Counted from the first letter of the stretch, positions 13,424-25,633 are shown. The stretch: DNA of 64,000 bases from Silene conica (GCA_029255685.2 CM055315.2:44125705-44189704), one strand, 5' to 3'. The notes: generated by a model from the sequence alone, not told the origin. Numbers and translations: made by a program.

Positions 13424-16400
13424 GTTGGTATCAGAGCGAACACGCTCCCAACTCTCGCGTAGTTTATGACTAAAATTATATCGACTTAGTAAATGAGTGA
13501 GAGTAAATTGGGTAGGAACACTTAAGGACTTGTTTGTTTATGCCTTAATGTTTCATATGGTTGTTAATTATAGTACATGTATTGTTCATCTACTTATTTG
13601 TTTATGCCTTAATATTTTGCATAGTTGTTAATTGTTTTACATGTGTGCTCATGTATTTGTTTGTTGTCCTTTATTTTTCATAACATTACTTAATAATGTA
13701 TTGAATGTATAATTCATTTACTTGTTTTATTATGCGTTAATGTTTCGTTTAATTAATAACTGTGTTATTTGCGTTATTTATTTGTTTATGTCTTAATGTT
13801 CATCGTTTTTAATTTAATCAAATCTACAGTTTATATATTGTGTTGTTCATGACTTAATGTTATGTTTCGTCATTAATTGTACAAAAATTTGTTGTTCATG
13901 TATAACTTTTTCGAGCATGCTCTGTTGATTTTAAAGACGGTTAATTCTGAAAATGTCTTTTGCATGATACGTCTTACATGTCTTTTTTTTTGTTATATGT
14001 TGGTCAAAACTTTTTTTCTTGATAACCCGAGCTTTACTCTTATCGTACTTTCATCCTTTTGGATTATTTGGTGACATCGTCCTTGTTTGAGGTAATTTCG
14101 AGGCTGATCCCCTTGTTGTTTTTGAGGCATTAAGTTAGAATTGTTTGGAAAATTGGGATGTTCAGGTATGAAAGAAAAGTGCATTTATGAGTTTGGTAAC
14201 GAGGCAGTTTACTTTGGTATTTGAGGTTGTTAAGAAGGAGTTAACTTTCGGATTCGAGGTTGTTGAGATGAAGTTTATTTTGGGAATAGTTGTTAGGATG
14301 GAATCTCATTTGGGATAAGTGGTTGTTATGTTCTTTGTGTGTTTGAGGAATTCTTTTTTTTGAGAATAGAGAGTGAGTGAATGATATGTGGCATAAGACG
14401 TTAAATTGTGGTTTCATAGTTTCTCATGGAAGTGGGAGACATAATGAGTGGATTTATCTTATGAGATGATTTTGGAATATCGTGGCTTATGCTCTTAATG
14501 GTTGGAATTTTGGATTTTTGTCTTGTGTTAAAGGAAAGGTTATGCGAGTTATTTATGGATCGAAGATAGAACGATATGAATGAACTGAATGTTATCATGG
14601 AGTTTAGATTGAGCACGTTGGGAATTTTAGAGATTTTGCTCGACTTTAATTGGAATATGATATTTGAGGATTGAGAATCCCTAATGATTTCTAGTGAGTT
14701 ATGAAATGTTTGATGGTTTATCCGTTGAGGAGATATTGACTGATCGTACATATTAAAGGATTGAGTGAATGAGATGAATTGTAATTTATGGGCTTGTGAG
14801 ATGTTAATGTTAAAGTGTTCTAGCGTTGACTTGGTGAACGATCGTGTTGACGTTGTTTATAATGGATCGAGGTGTTCATCTTTTGAGGGTATACAAATTG
14901 TTATGGATTGATTCTTTAATTTGATTAGATGGAGTTCTTGAGAGTGAAAGGAGTTGAGAGTTGTTGGTCGTAAGAGTTGACGATCTTGAGAGTTGATAAT
15001 TTGAGGAATGTAGTTAGTGATGATAAAGGGCCAGTTATATAGATATTTGTTGGCGTTGAGGTATTATGGTGATATGATGAAAGGATGTTTCGAGACGTAC
15101 CGTTGTGACCTTGAGTGATGATTGTACGAGAATTGTAAAACCTTGCTTATCGTGCTTTATTTACTTTATCTTATCTTGAGGTGTCGTCGTGGTGTTTATA
15201 AATTTGTTTTGGAGTCGTCTATATATTCTTGTCATCCTTGCACGTGTCGACCATACCTCTTTTATTTGAGCCTTTAGACCAAAAGTTTCTTATTTATCTT
15301 TGTCCTCTGTTTATTTTATCTCTTGTTACTTTCTATTTGTTCTTTATTTCAACTTCAGTTCCTTCTTCTTTGAAGTTTTGTAATTATCCTCTTGACACTG
15401 GTTTATCATGAGCTTATACTTTCTAAAACTATGTTTTCGTTTGCTTTGTGATATTGCGCGAACATATTCGGTTTTGGTTTACAAGTTATTTATTCTTTTA
15501 CGGTAACTTGAAAATGTTTGAAATATCTTTAGAGCTACTAGTGATCATCTCGTAGTGGAAGCTTGAATCCTTTCGTGAGGAATGTTAGATCTTTGAGTTT
15601 GATGTTTGGCTATTGGAGATTGAGAGCCTAGTGACATTTGGGAATGAGTATATGAATTAGAATTCCATATAGCGTTTTGGAGAAAGAGTATAAAAGGTCT
15701 TATATGAGGTTCGAAAGTTTGAGGATGTTATTAGTTTGATGGACATAGCTTTATACAGTGTTTTGGTGGATTCTCAATGGTAAGATTATGTTCATGAATG
15801 GTAGGCTGTAACTATGAATTGAGGTTATAAGATTAGTTTTTATATGAGTATGGGTGATGAGATTTGTATAGTGATGTTGTTACGCTTTGATGGAAATGCG
15901 TTGTTGATGATACGTGTTCAAAGATAATAATTTGGGATCTAGCAGGTGTGACTGATGCTTAGGTGGTGAGTTTGAGGTTTGAGATTGATGACTTCAGATA
16001 GTATATATTTTGAGAATTTTCGAGAGTTTATATTGAAGTCTTTTGAGGTTAAGAGTTGTGTATGGAAGTAAGTACTACCAACTTTGAGGAAATTATGGTA
16101 GCACTAAATTTTAATGGCACTCGTGAATGGAAGAGTTTGCTTATTTGGAAGAGTTTCCTGGCTTTGAGATTATCTGTTTGAGGTTTTGGTCAATGTCATA
16201 TTTTGTGGTGAATGGTAAGCTATATTTGAAGTGTTTGTTGAAAGTTATTTGGACTTGGAGAAATAGTAATAAGTTTTTGAGAGGTCATATATGTTGTTTA
16301 ATCATGGTGAATGATGGTGGAGTAATGTTTGGAGTATGAGGACTAGAAGTTAGATAGTTCATGAGATGAAAGAGTACACATTTATGAGTGTACTACTTAA

Positions 16401-16798
16401 TGGTTTTGAGTGAGCTTGGTGAAAGTGAGAAAACCTTGATGATTTAGTATGTGAGATGTAATGGTGTTTATGAGTGTTAACCACATGCTTAAAGGTGATG
16501 CATGTGTGAGAATATTGTGGCTTTACGATGAATAGATCGTATTGAGTTAAATGATTATTTTGGGTTGTGAGTATGAGTTTGATATGTCTTTCGAGGTTGT
16601 AGGATATGTGAAGATGATAATAACATTAAGGATGTAGGATATCTCTTTATGGTTTGAGTGTTAATAAGGATCAGAGTGCGCAGCGGTTAGGATTCCGAGA
16701 TGACTTTCGTTGATGATCACTTGTAATTCTTACCTTGTTTTGATCTTACGTTTGAAATTCAAGTTTCGAGGACGAAACTTCTTTTTAGGGGGTTAGAT
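13424..16798 (+). mobile_element. LARD internal region 3, non-coding
   Basis: Same architecture as region 1 and shares its diagnostic variants (TTCTTGATAACC, CTTGTTGTTT, GAGGCAGTTT) against region 2. No open frame with a recognisable domain. Confidence 0.88.
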
Positions 16799-19360
16799 TG
16801 TAACACCCCGTATTTTATAATAATATTTTATTATAAAAATATTTTATTTAATTAATTATTTCGAAGTTTATTAATGGGTTTGGAAATATATATATTTATA
16901 GCTTCCGTTCTCTATTTAATTATTTCTCGTTTAGATCTACTTTTGGATGGGTTAAAATGTTCGTGCACAATTTTATTATTTTAATTTAATATTTACTTTT
17001 CTATTTCAAGTTCTCCTTGCGTTTTAGTATGGCTCAATCAGATTTATAATCAGATAATCCATTGTATGAGCTAATGGACCAAGAGCCCATTAGTTAATCT
17101 CCTTATAAATAGATTTAACCTAGCAAGCAACTAGGTCAAACCTTTTATTTTTCACGTGAAAGTGCCGCGCCACTTTCTCCCTCTTTCTCGTCTATTTTCT
17201 CTTCTTTCTCCCTTTAACTCCATTGTTGAATATCTTTTATTCTTCAAAACTCATACATAAATTATATTTTCACAATCTTTGCTCTTACCTCTACAATATA
17301 ATCTATTCAAAATATTTTATTGGCAATTATTTGTATGGACTTTTAGACCTACGTTTCGGGTCTCTTGTTTTGTGAGTAAAGAAGGAGATTTCTTTCCCTT
17401 TTGGCGTTTTCGAAAGAGTGACTGTTTGGTACAATTTCTATCACAAGGACTTGGATTTACGCTTTCTTTAAAGTTGATTTTTGGGGTTATTGACACGTCT
17501 TGGAGACAAGATCTTGTTAGTCGTATTCTTTATGGAGGTTTTCATTAATTGCTAAAAAGGTAACTAGGTGTTTCTCTTTTAATTGTGTTTATGCCAATTG
17601 ATGTAATTAATATGATTTAATGATTGTTTGTACGATTAGTACATGTTTGATTATTTATTGTCATGAATTAATTATGTCTCATATATTTATGTATGTTTTA
17701 TTATCGTAATTGTGGATTGTAATGTGTTGATAAGTCGTTATGGGTGTCGCGTGCGCAACTAGGGTTCGCGAGGAAAACCCTAGATGGCGGCATGGCGAAC
17801 GGCCAAGAGCATTGCTCAAGGTTATAGTTGAAGTATGTGTAACCTTGAAAATATGATTCAAGGTTATAGCTGAAACTAGTATAACCTCGAGTATTACTCA
17901 AAGTTATGGCTGAAGAGGTATAACCTTAAGTGCGAGTCAAAGTTATAGCTGATGTTAATATAACTTTGGGTTGCGAGTTAAAGTTATAGCTGAAGCTAAT
18001 ATAACTTTGAATTACGAGTTAAAGTTATAGCTGAGACTAACATAAACCTGAGGTATGACTCAAGGTTATGGTTGGTGCCAGTATAACTTTAGGTTCGTGT
18101 CAAGGTTTGGCTAAGGTTACTATAACCTCAAGCCATATGTGGAAGTTATATTTGAGGTTAGTATAACCTCGCATCCATTACTTATGTTATAGTTAAAGTT
18201 ACTATAACTTTGGTTGTTTATACTTGATTCACATGTTCAGTTGTATTTAGTGATTGTATAATATTGTGTTTGCATATGTAGTTGGATACTTCTATGCATT
18301 GAGTTGGACAGTCAGTTAAACTGTTCTACTGTGTCGAGTCGTGATGTTATTCACGCATGAGATGGACAGTCAGTTAAACTGTTCTATTGTGTGTGCAGTC
18401 AGTTAAACTGTGCAAGTGTTTGTTGGCTAGTCGAATAGATGACGGTAGTATCAGTTAAACACTATCGGAATGGATTAGTGCTGCCCTTCGGGGGTTTATT
18501 TGGTCTATGTTCGGGGGTGGCCGGATTCGTCAGTTAAACGTTCTGGGTCCCGAGTGTCGTTCGATGTACAGTTAATGCATCGAGAGGTCTGGCTAGGTCT
18601 TAGGCATATAGGCAGTGGTGATACGCTATACATAGTACCGTGGAGTATCAGTTAAATACTTCACACCCGACAGAGGCATCAGTTAAATGCTCTGTCAGCT
18701 AGAGTCATCAGTTAAATGCTCTAGCGGCGTTCGCTCTATTCGCTATGCTTTGATGCTAGCTTTGTGCCTTGTGTGCTTTGGATCGTGTGCTATTTGGTTT
18801 GTAAATGTTCACGGTCTAGTGGTCGCGTAAGGTCTAGGTTCGTTTGGTTTCATTTGTCTGGTATTGAGAATATCATGGTATGGTAAGTTTGCTTTCATGT
18901 CATCTCATGTTTATATCCTCACATGATTGCCGTATTATGTCTTCAAATGATGGTAAGTTTGATTGGACTTTCATGAGTATAGATGATCTCGCATGTTTAC
19001 TGATTTTTACATTTCATTTGTTAATAATTGTTGGTTACATTCACTTGTTGTAAACATGACTGGGAGAGCATCTAGTTACTCCCGACTGATTGTCGACTCC
19101 CTTCTCAGGTTGTTCAGGTGGTCGCTGTTTGGTTGATGCTTGCTTGGGGAATGTGCGAAGCGAGCTTAATAAATTGTTTAGGACCTTTGCTTTAAGTTTT
19201 TAAGAACCTTTGAATAATGTATTAGTTTGGTTTTCGATTAGAGTATCGATCCGGATTTGGGTAAGGTGTTTCCGCCACCTTAACCCAGTTATCATTGAGT
19301 TACACTCTGATATTCATTTATATTATGTTTTTCCTTTGTTTTATAATCCGGGTTGTTACA
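16799..19360 (+). repeat. LARD LTR copy 4 (complete, terminal)
   Basis: The last LTR; it ends GGGTTGTTACA at 19360 and is followed by CTCCG, not by a primer site. This is the true right end of the insertion, and CTCCG should be the 5-bp target duplication if the left end is intact off-window. Its SNPs group it with copy 1. Confidence 0.92.
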
Positions 19361-19376
19361 CTCCGTCTGTAGGACT

Positions 19377-21236
19377 TTATTTACATTTAGAGTGATCCCT
19401 TCTGTCATAGCATTCATGACCTAATCCCATCTTTTTGTTATTATCGGATTGTTCAGTCAGAAAGTTTAGTACGTTAGTACTTCCTTCCCATTTGTCGTGA
19501 ACTTTTCGTGGATTAAGAATGAGGTCTTTTAAAGAATCTATTTCCTTTTTACAAGCGGTATGGTCTACGTTGTTAGATTCTTTTAAGTCTTGAATATCTT
19601 TATTAAAATTGAACACTATGTTAGCATGTTCCTTTTTAATGTTAGATAAGTTGAACTCCAAATCCATGATTTTCTTTTCGAGGGTTTCAACTTCTTTTAG
19701 ATGAGTCTCATCTTCAACGATTGTTGCAGATTTGGACTTTAGAAGTTCATTAGCCTTTCTCAATTATGAAGTTATAGCTTCATTAGCTATAATTTTGGAT
19801 TGAAACTCTTTAATGTTGAGTTTTAATTTTGAGGTTATAGCTTCATTAGCTATAACTTTAGACTCAAGAATTTTTTTCTCAGACATTACCGTTTCCAATT
19901 TAACATTTGTTTCAATGTTAACTTTGGATTTCAGTTTCTTAGCTTTGGCTTTAAGAAGTTGATTTTCCTCAGCAATATCAAGGATTTGTTCTTTCAACTC
20001 GTCTATTTCAAGACTTTGTTCATGGCATTGATCTAGGGTTTTCTCAAAGTATTTAATTAACATAGACTTAGACAAATTTTTGACTTGACTCTTAAGCTGT
20101 AAAAAGTTTACCTCTTAGTCTCCGTCATCGGAATCTGATTCTCCAAGGAGTCAGATTTGTGATGCGTTTTCCTCATCATGGTCGTCGGAGATTAGATCTA
20201 GGCTGACGTTGCTTAGGCATTGGTTAGCTACCCCATCCTCTTCTGAGTCCTCGTCGTCCTCAGATTCTAACTCTCCCCAGCATGAAGCAAGCATCACCTT
20301 CTTGAACTCGGTTTTGGTCTTTTCTCTTTTGGATTTGTCCTTGATTTTATCCCAACTTGGACAATCCTTGATCACGTGATCTTGTTGACCGCACTTAAAG
20401 CATCCTCGTTTGAAGAATGTTTGTTTAGAGTCAGTCTTCTTTTTGTCTATTGTTTTATTATTAGGGTTTTTGTACCTTCCTTTGAAAACAGCTTTTTTGA
20501 AACGTCTTACGAATAGGACCGTTTCGTCTTCTTGTTCTGGTTCGCATTCTTCGCTTGTTGAAGCTTGAAGGGCGGCGCCTTTCCCTTTAGAGTTGTCATC
20601 ATCGTCCTTATTTAGCATGATCTCATGAGCCATTAGAGATCCTATTAATTCTTGACAAGTTAGTTTCGAAAGATCACGAGCTTCCTCGATAGTCATGACC
20701 TTAGGTTGCCACTTCTTGGTGAGACTTCGAAGAATATTTCGAATGATATCTTCAGAATCGAACTTCCTACCAAGGTTTTGTAGTTCATTGATAATGCAAG
20801 AAAATCATGCAGACATGCTATCAATAGATTCATTCTTTTCCATAGTGAAAAGTTCATATCCTTGAATAAGCAAGTCTATGCGATGTTTCTTGACTAAGGA
20901 GGTTCCTTCGTAGGCAGGTTCTAGACCATCCCAAATTTCCTTAGCGGAATTACAAGATGAGAATCGTTCAAATTCAGAAGTTCTCATACCGTTTTTTAGA
21001 AGACCCATAGCCTTCAAATTTTTCTCAGCTATCTTGTAATCGGCTTCCACATAGTCATTTTCCATCTTCTCGTAAGTGGTTCCGTTTGCGGCGGCGATCA
21101 AGATTTTCTTTGGTCCGGTTTGGATGATCTTCCAACATTCTCAATCACATCCCTTGATGTAGTGGGTCATCATGTTTTTCCATAAACTTTAATTCTTACC
21201 ATCGAAGATAGGACACTTAAGGTGTTTGAAATCCAT
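19377..21236 (-). pseudogene. Ty1/copia (SIRE-like) gag, decayed
   Basis: One reading frame runs from the ATG at 21234-21236 to 19377 with several in-frame stops but no frameshift. Early stops fall after codons 15 and 31, another near 20805, one at 20151, and others after 20075 and near 19764. In order it encodes a copia gag (UBN2-type) region, including the segment EIWDGLEPAYEG; a CCHC zinc knuckle (CFKCGQQDHVIKDC, near codon 280); an acidic stretch; and a long Lys/Glu/Leu-rich coiled-coil C-terminus. The extended coiled-coil gag, the long LTR and the Met-tRNA primer site suggest the SIRE/Maximus lineage. The protein would have packaged element RNA. Its pol lies off-window, beyond the LARD array that split the element. 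Functionally dead. Confidence 0.85.
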
Positions 21237-21308
21237 TGTAGACAAAGTATATAATATAGAATCAATAGCAGGATCAATCTCGAGCGGTTAGGCTATCAAG
21301 AGCACGAG

Positions 21309-21320
21309 GCTCTGATACCA
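21309..21320 (-). promoter_or_regulatory. Primer binding site of the copia element
   Basis: Minus-strand TGGTATCAGAGC, complementary to initiator tRNA-Met, two bases from the LTR end (minus strand CTCTTCA). It sits about 70 bp upstream of the gag ATG. Confidence 0.92.
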
Positions 21321-21601
21321 ATTGAAGAGTCTATTGATATGAATATACTCAAGAAGGGGGGGGGGGGGGGGGGGTTGAATTGAGTATGCCAACTTTTTCG
21401 TTTCTTCTTCGATGTAGATGTTTGTATAGTGAGTATCTAATAAAAACAATAAATAAGAGGAGACACAATATTTTTGAAGTGGTTCGGTTTCACAAATCGA
21501 AACCTATGTCCACTGTTCTCGATTAATAAAATTAGTACCTTTCTCCGGATTACAATTTTATCAACCCAACTCGTACAACTAATCGTTAGGTTGTAACTCA
21601 A

Positions 21602-21676
21602 TCTAGATACCGTAAAATACCTAGCTACTTCAAGTACCGTGAAATACTTGAATACAACGAGTACCGTGAAATACTC
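21602..21676. repeat. Three covarying-arm hairpins, core TACCGTGAAATA
   Basis: The core TACCGTRAAATA occurs three times within 75 bp. Its flanks are CTAGA/CCTAG, then TTCAAG/CTTGAA (21629-21652), then GAG/CTC (21659-21676). The arms change but remain complementary. Confidence 0.8.
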
Positions 21677-22019
21677 AAACTATCTTCAATAAATAAGATA
21701 AGTCTTCTATGGTTCTTCGTGTTCAAAAACTGAACGAATAAGAACAATTTCTAGCACTTAAATCTTGTAAAGGAATATGACAGTTTAAGCACGAGTAATA
21801 CACGGATTCTTTGATGGCTTTTGTCTCGGTTTTTGTGCGTGTGTATATGTTATTTTCAATGTAATATGAGCATCCTATTTATATTGAATTATATCTAGGT
21901 ATTTCAAACCCTAGATGATTTAGAAATATTACTTTATCTAGACTTCTAGTCTTTAGGTAATATTTCCTTAAATCTAATCTTAATTTATTTAGGAAACACT
22001 ACAAAAAAAGCGCGATATA

Positions 22020-22440
22020 CTGACGGAATTACTGACGGAATTTTTCGTCCGTCAGTTTTTTCCAAAGGTCTGACGGATACCTGACGGAATACTGACGGAA
22101 TATTTTCCTGATGGAATTTCCGTCACAAGCCGTCAGTAAAATCCCGCGCGTTGACCAAAGTCAATGGCGGTAAAAATTACTGACGGAAAATCCGTCAGAA
22201 TTCGTCAGATTATATTGGCGCGTTGACCAAGTCAATGGCGGTAAAGGTATGTGACGGAAATTCCGTCAGATAATTAGATTACTGACGGAAATTCCGTCAG
22301 TAATCTTCCTTAGTGACGAAATAATAAGTGACGGAAATTCCGTCAGAATTAATATTAGTGACGGAATTTCCGTCAGTAATTAGTGACGGAAATTCCGTCA
22401 GAGGTTTGCTTTAGTGACGGAATTTCCGTCAGGAGTCTCT
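22020..22440. repeat. CACTA 5' subterminal palindrome array
   Basis: Repeated palindromes TGACGGAAATTCCGTCA and TGACGGAATTTCCGTCA, seven or so complete copies plus half-sites. Two copies of a GCGTTGACCAAAGTCAATGG-like block are interspersed. These are presumed transposase-binding sites. Confidence 0.88.
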
Positions 22441-23217
22441 GTTATCTTTTTTCCAATAAGTTTATATATAATGAATAAAAAAAGCAAATAATAAATAATA
22501 ACTACTATTTACGAGTATAAACAATAACTACAAAACAAAAGCTTTATATATATTTTATTATTGTATAAGCAAACAATATTAATAACTACTATTTACGAGT
22601 ATAAACAATAACTACTATACTATTTACGATCGAGTATAAACAATAACTACAAAAAAAAGCTTTATATTATTGTATAAGCAAACAATAACTCTACTATTTA
22701 CGAGCTATATAAACAATAACTACTATTTACGAGTATAAACAATATATATATATAATAACTACTACAATATATAACTACAAAAAAAAGCAAATAATTAATA
22801 AATTATACAAAGCTATATATTATTATAATAAGTTTATTATATGAAGCAAACAAACAATAACTACTATTTACGAGTATAATAATAATAATTAATAAAAGGA
22901 GAACGATTATGAAAAATATTACATATATATGCTACACTATTCATGTATGTGAGGTACGGGCTTTATTAATAATTTGTAATAATCTCTCCATCCGTCTCAT
23001 TATATTCAATAGTTTACATTTACTTTATTATTACGATTATTTTGTACGTGGACAAGGGAATAGACGCATATATAAATTTAAGTTGAAATTTAAATTTACC
23101 TAAAATGTTGACGACAGTTAAGTTGGAAGCTTATAATTTCATTATAAAATAGGTTAGATAATAAATAAAAATGCACTAGAATATTAGAAAAGTAAGAAAA
23201 GAAATGACTAAAATGTA

Positions 23218-23390
23218 TTACTGACGGAAATTCCGTCAGTGAGTTGTAGTACTGACGGAAATTCCGTCAGATATACCCTATTTAAATTTTGAACTTTTGA
23301 ACTTTTGAAAAGCCAGTCAAGTATTTATCTGACGGAAAATCCGTCAGTGAATTTAAATACTGACGGAAATTCCGTCAGTAATCCGTCAGA
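23218..23390. repeat. CACTA internal palindrome cluster
   Basis: Four further complete CTGACGGAAATTCCGTCAG-type palindromes lie just upstream of the CT-rich, exon-like segment at 23400-23575. This is an unusual internal position for subterminal repeats. Confidence 0.8.
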
Positions 23391-23399
23391 AAGTTTTTT

Positions 23400-23585
23400 T
23401 AATACCCCCTGATTCAGTCGCGTTATTTTCCCCCAATTCATAAAAATTCTCAATTATTCCCCTAACCCTAAATCGCACCCGACGGAAAACCCTTCACCAC
23501 CCCCTCCACCACACCCGACACCACCACTCTTGCCACCCTATTTCACTTCCACCACCGTCACCGTCATCTTAAGGTAAACATTCAT
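23400..23585 (+). other. Exon-like segment inside the CACTA element
   Basis: C-rich, CCACC-repeating stretch ending TCATCTTAAG followed by GTAAACATTC, a plausible 5' splice donor. It resembles a plant 5' leader exon. It could be the leader of a deleted transposase gene or captured host sequence; no protein is recognisable. Confidence 0.35.
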
Positions 23586-24276
23586 ACTTCTCTTTCTTTA
23601 ATTTCTGATTTTATGCTCTTTTCTTAATGTTTGAATCAATTAGTTAGTTTTCTATTGTTATTATATATGTTAATTGACTTAGGATAGAAGCCTTGCTTGA
23701 TTTAGGATAGATGCCATAATGTTTGATGAGTTATGTGAATATTTGATTAATTATTTTAAGTTTTGATTAATTATGCTAATTTTGGTTTAATTATGCTAAT
23801 CAAAGTTAAAAATATAAAAAGGTAATAGTATAACTAATTTCTTATGCATATTAAATATAAAAGATTGAATGAGTTAAAAATACAAATGTAGCTAAAGAAT
23901 TCCCTACAATGTTGAGCTTTTGGAGGTGACGGTAGTATAGCCCCCATAGGTTAGATTATGTTTAGGTTTCATGCTAGTTGGTGTTAGTTTATGACTTAAG
24001 TTAATTAATATGTAGCTAAAGAATTCCCTACAATGTTGAGCTTTTGTGTGGTAGTTTAAACAAATTATGGACCATTGTATGTTATTTGACTTTATTTATT
24101 AAGTACCTTTGGATTCTGATACGTGGCTGATGTGAAAATTGGATTCCCGCTTTGCGGTCGACGAGTGTGTTTATTTGTTGCAGGTTTTGGTAATGAATGC
24201 GTGAATATGTAAAACAATGTTTCAATAACATTGTGGCTGGACAGCAGGCTGCTGTTTCCAGCCACACTCGCATAAA

Positions 24277-24720
24277 CGACTGACGGAAAATCCGTCAGGA
24301 AAGTGATTGACCATAGTGACGGAATTTCCGTCAGTAATATAAACTACTGACGGAATTTCCGTCAGTAAAGTCAATAAGATAATTGACCATAGTGACGGAA
24401 ATTCCGTCAGTAGTTTATATTACTGACGGAATTTCCGTCACTATGGTCAATTATTATGTTGACTTTCCTGACGGAAATTCCGTCAGTAATACAAACTACT
24501 GACGGAAATTCCGTCACTATGGTCAATTTCAAGTTTGACCTTATGTGACGGAAATTCCGTCAGTAATATAACATTGTGACGGAAATTCCGTCAGTACTTG
24601 CATTTTAGTGACGAATTTTAGTGACGGAAATTATTGACGGATTTTCCGTCAGGAATGCTGTTTCCTGACGGATTTTCGCTGTTTGTGACGGATTTTTTCC
24701 GTCAGTAAAACGCGTGTTTT
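24277..24720. repeat. CACTA 3' subterminal palindrome array
   Basis: About nine complete TGACGGAAATTCCGTCA-type palindromes and several half-sites, spaced roughly 30-50 bp up to the right TIR. The copy orientation GGAAATTCC versus GGAATTTCC varies. Confidence 0.88.
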
Positions 24721-25246
24721 TTGTAGTGAAAGATTTAATAAGATATTTTAAGTATTATAGATAAAACCAATTTCCTAAATCATATCTAGGAAAGATCTTA
24801 TATTATAAAAGAAATAATATCCTAATCAAATTCAATCTCCTAAATCCTGTCAAAATATTATAAATTATATTTTATACCAAAATCTAGTTTGTTAAGGTAT
24901 TTAAATAAATACATAATATTTATTTAATCAACCATCAACAATATGGAAACGTGTGGCATGACACGGTTTCCATAACCATCCAACACGATTTCCTAGATTC
25001 GGATATTTGACAATTTTGGTTAAATAAAAATCCTTAGTATAATTAGGAAAAATAATTAACTCATAAGATAATTATTTTATTCCTTTTGAACTATTTGGAT
25101 ATTTTATTTATAATAACCATTTAAGATTAATAATTCAATATTTAGAAATAGAATGATAATAATACATCGATTTTCACACCAATTTTAGATTTAAAAATCG
25201 TTTTAACCACCATGTCTTATCCGTGCATTTCTTATTCATTTTATAG

Positions 25247-25313
25247 AGTTATAGCTATGAGCTATAACTTGAACCAAATTCTTACCAAAGTTATAGTTGA
25301 AAACTATAACTTT
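25247..25313. repeat. Two perfect palindromes in the copia LTR
   Basis: AGTTATAGCT/AGCTATAACT around ATG (25247-25269) and AAAGTTATAGTT/AACTATAACTTT around GAA (25287-25313). The arm sequence is the same as in the LARD LTR hairpins and in the gag palindromes near 19771 and 19834. Confidence 0.85.
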
Positions 25314-25633
25314 AGTCTAATATTGATTCGACTAAATGAAATTACGTTACTTGATGTCTATCCTAACTAATCTTCATAAAGACTTGAAAGGAGCTTTGAG
25401 ATCTTCCATCAATCTTCGGTTGGTCACATCTTTGACTAATAAACTTGAATCTTCTAATATTGAAAACTCTTGTATCTTTATATTGATTGACGCGATCTTC
25501 CAATCTTAGAAACTGTACACTCAACACACGAATATACGCACGAGTCTATAATATATTTTGTCTAGACTTGTCATTGTCAAAACATAAACATAAATATATA
25601 TAATATATATACATATTGATATATGGTTCAACA

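Larger units (their letters stand above)
1..19360 (+). mobile_element. Tandem array of a LARD-like non-coding LTR retrotransposon
   Basis: Sequence repeats with an exact period of 5937 bp (positions 1, 5938, 11875 and 17812 align), giving about 3.3 units. Each unit is an LTR beginning TGTAACACCCC and ending GGATTGTTACA, then a Met-tRNA primer site, a 3375-bp internal region and a polypurine tract. No gag or pol motif is found in any internal region, so the element is non-autonomous and LARD-like. Sharing of LTRs between consecutive internal regions (LTR-int-LTR-int-LTR-int-LTR) fits LTR-LTR recombination. Units differ by only a scattering of SNPs, so the array is young. It ends at 19360, within a copia gag; the left end is outside the window. 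Confidence 0.92.
21997..24728. mobile_element. Non-autonomous CACTA (En/Spm) transposon
   Basis: Begins CACTACAAAAAAAGCGCG and ends with the inverted equivalent CGCGTGTTTTTTGTAGTG, an 18-bp TIR with two mismatches, flanked by 3-bp AAA on both sides as expected for CACTA elements. Length 2732 bp. It has dense palindromic subterminal repeats and no recognisable transposase, so it depends on a transposase in trans. Between about 22450 and 23210 it is AT-rich with degenerate tandem repeats (ACTACTATTTACGAGTATAA). Confidence 0.9.
21323..25633 (-). repeat. Copia 5' LTR, interrupted by a CACTA element
   Basis: On the minus strand the LTR starts TGTTGAACC at 25633 and ends CTCTTCA at 21323. Without the CACTA insertion and its 3-bp duplication it is about 1576 bp. 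It contains a 19-base G run (21356-21374), the hairpins at 21602-21676 and two strong palindromes at 25247-25313. It was inserted in a LINE fragment; GGTAT at 25634-25638 is the expected duplication. Confidence 0.82.

Noticed and set aside
1..19360. 5.9-kb tandem repeat as satellite, rDNA spacer or centromeric array
   Set aside because: LTR termini, primer sites and polypurine tracts recur at fixed places, so it is a retroelement array.
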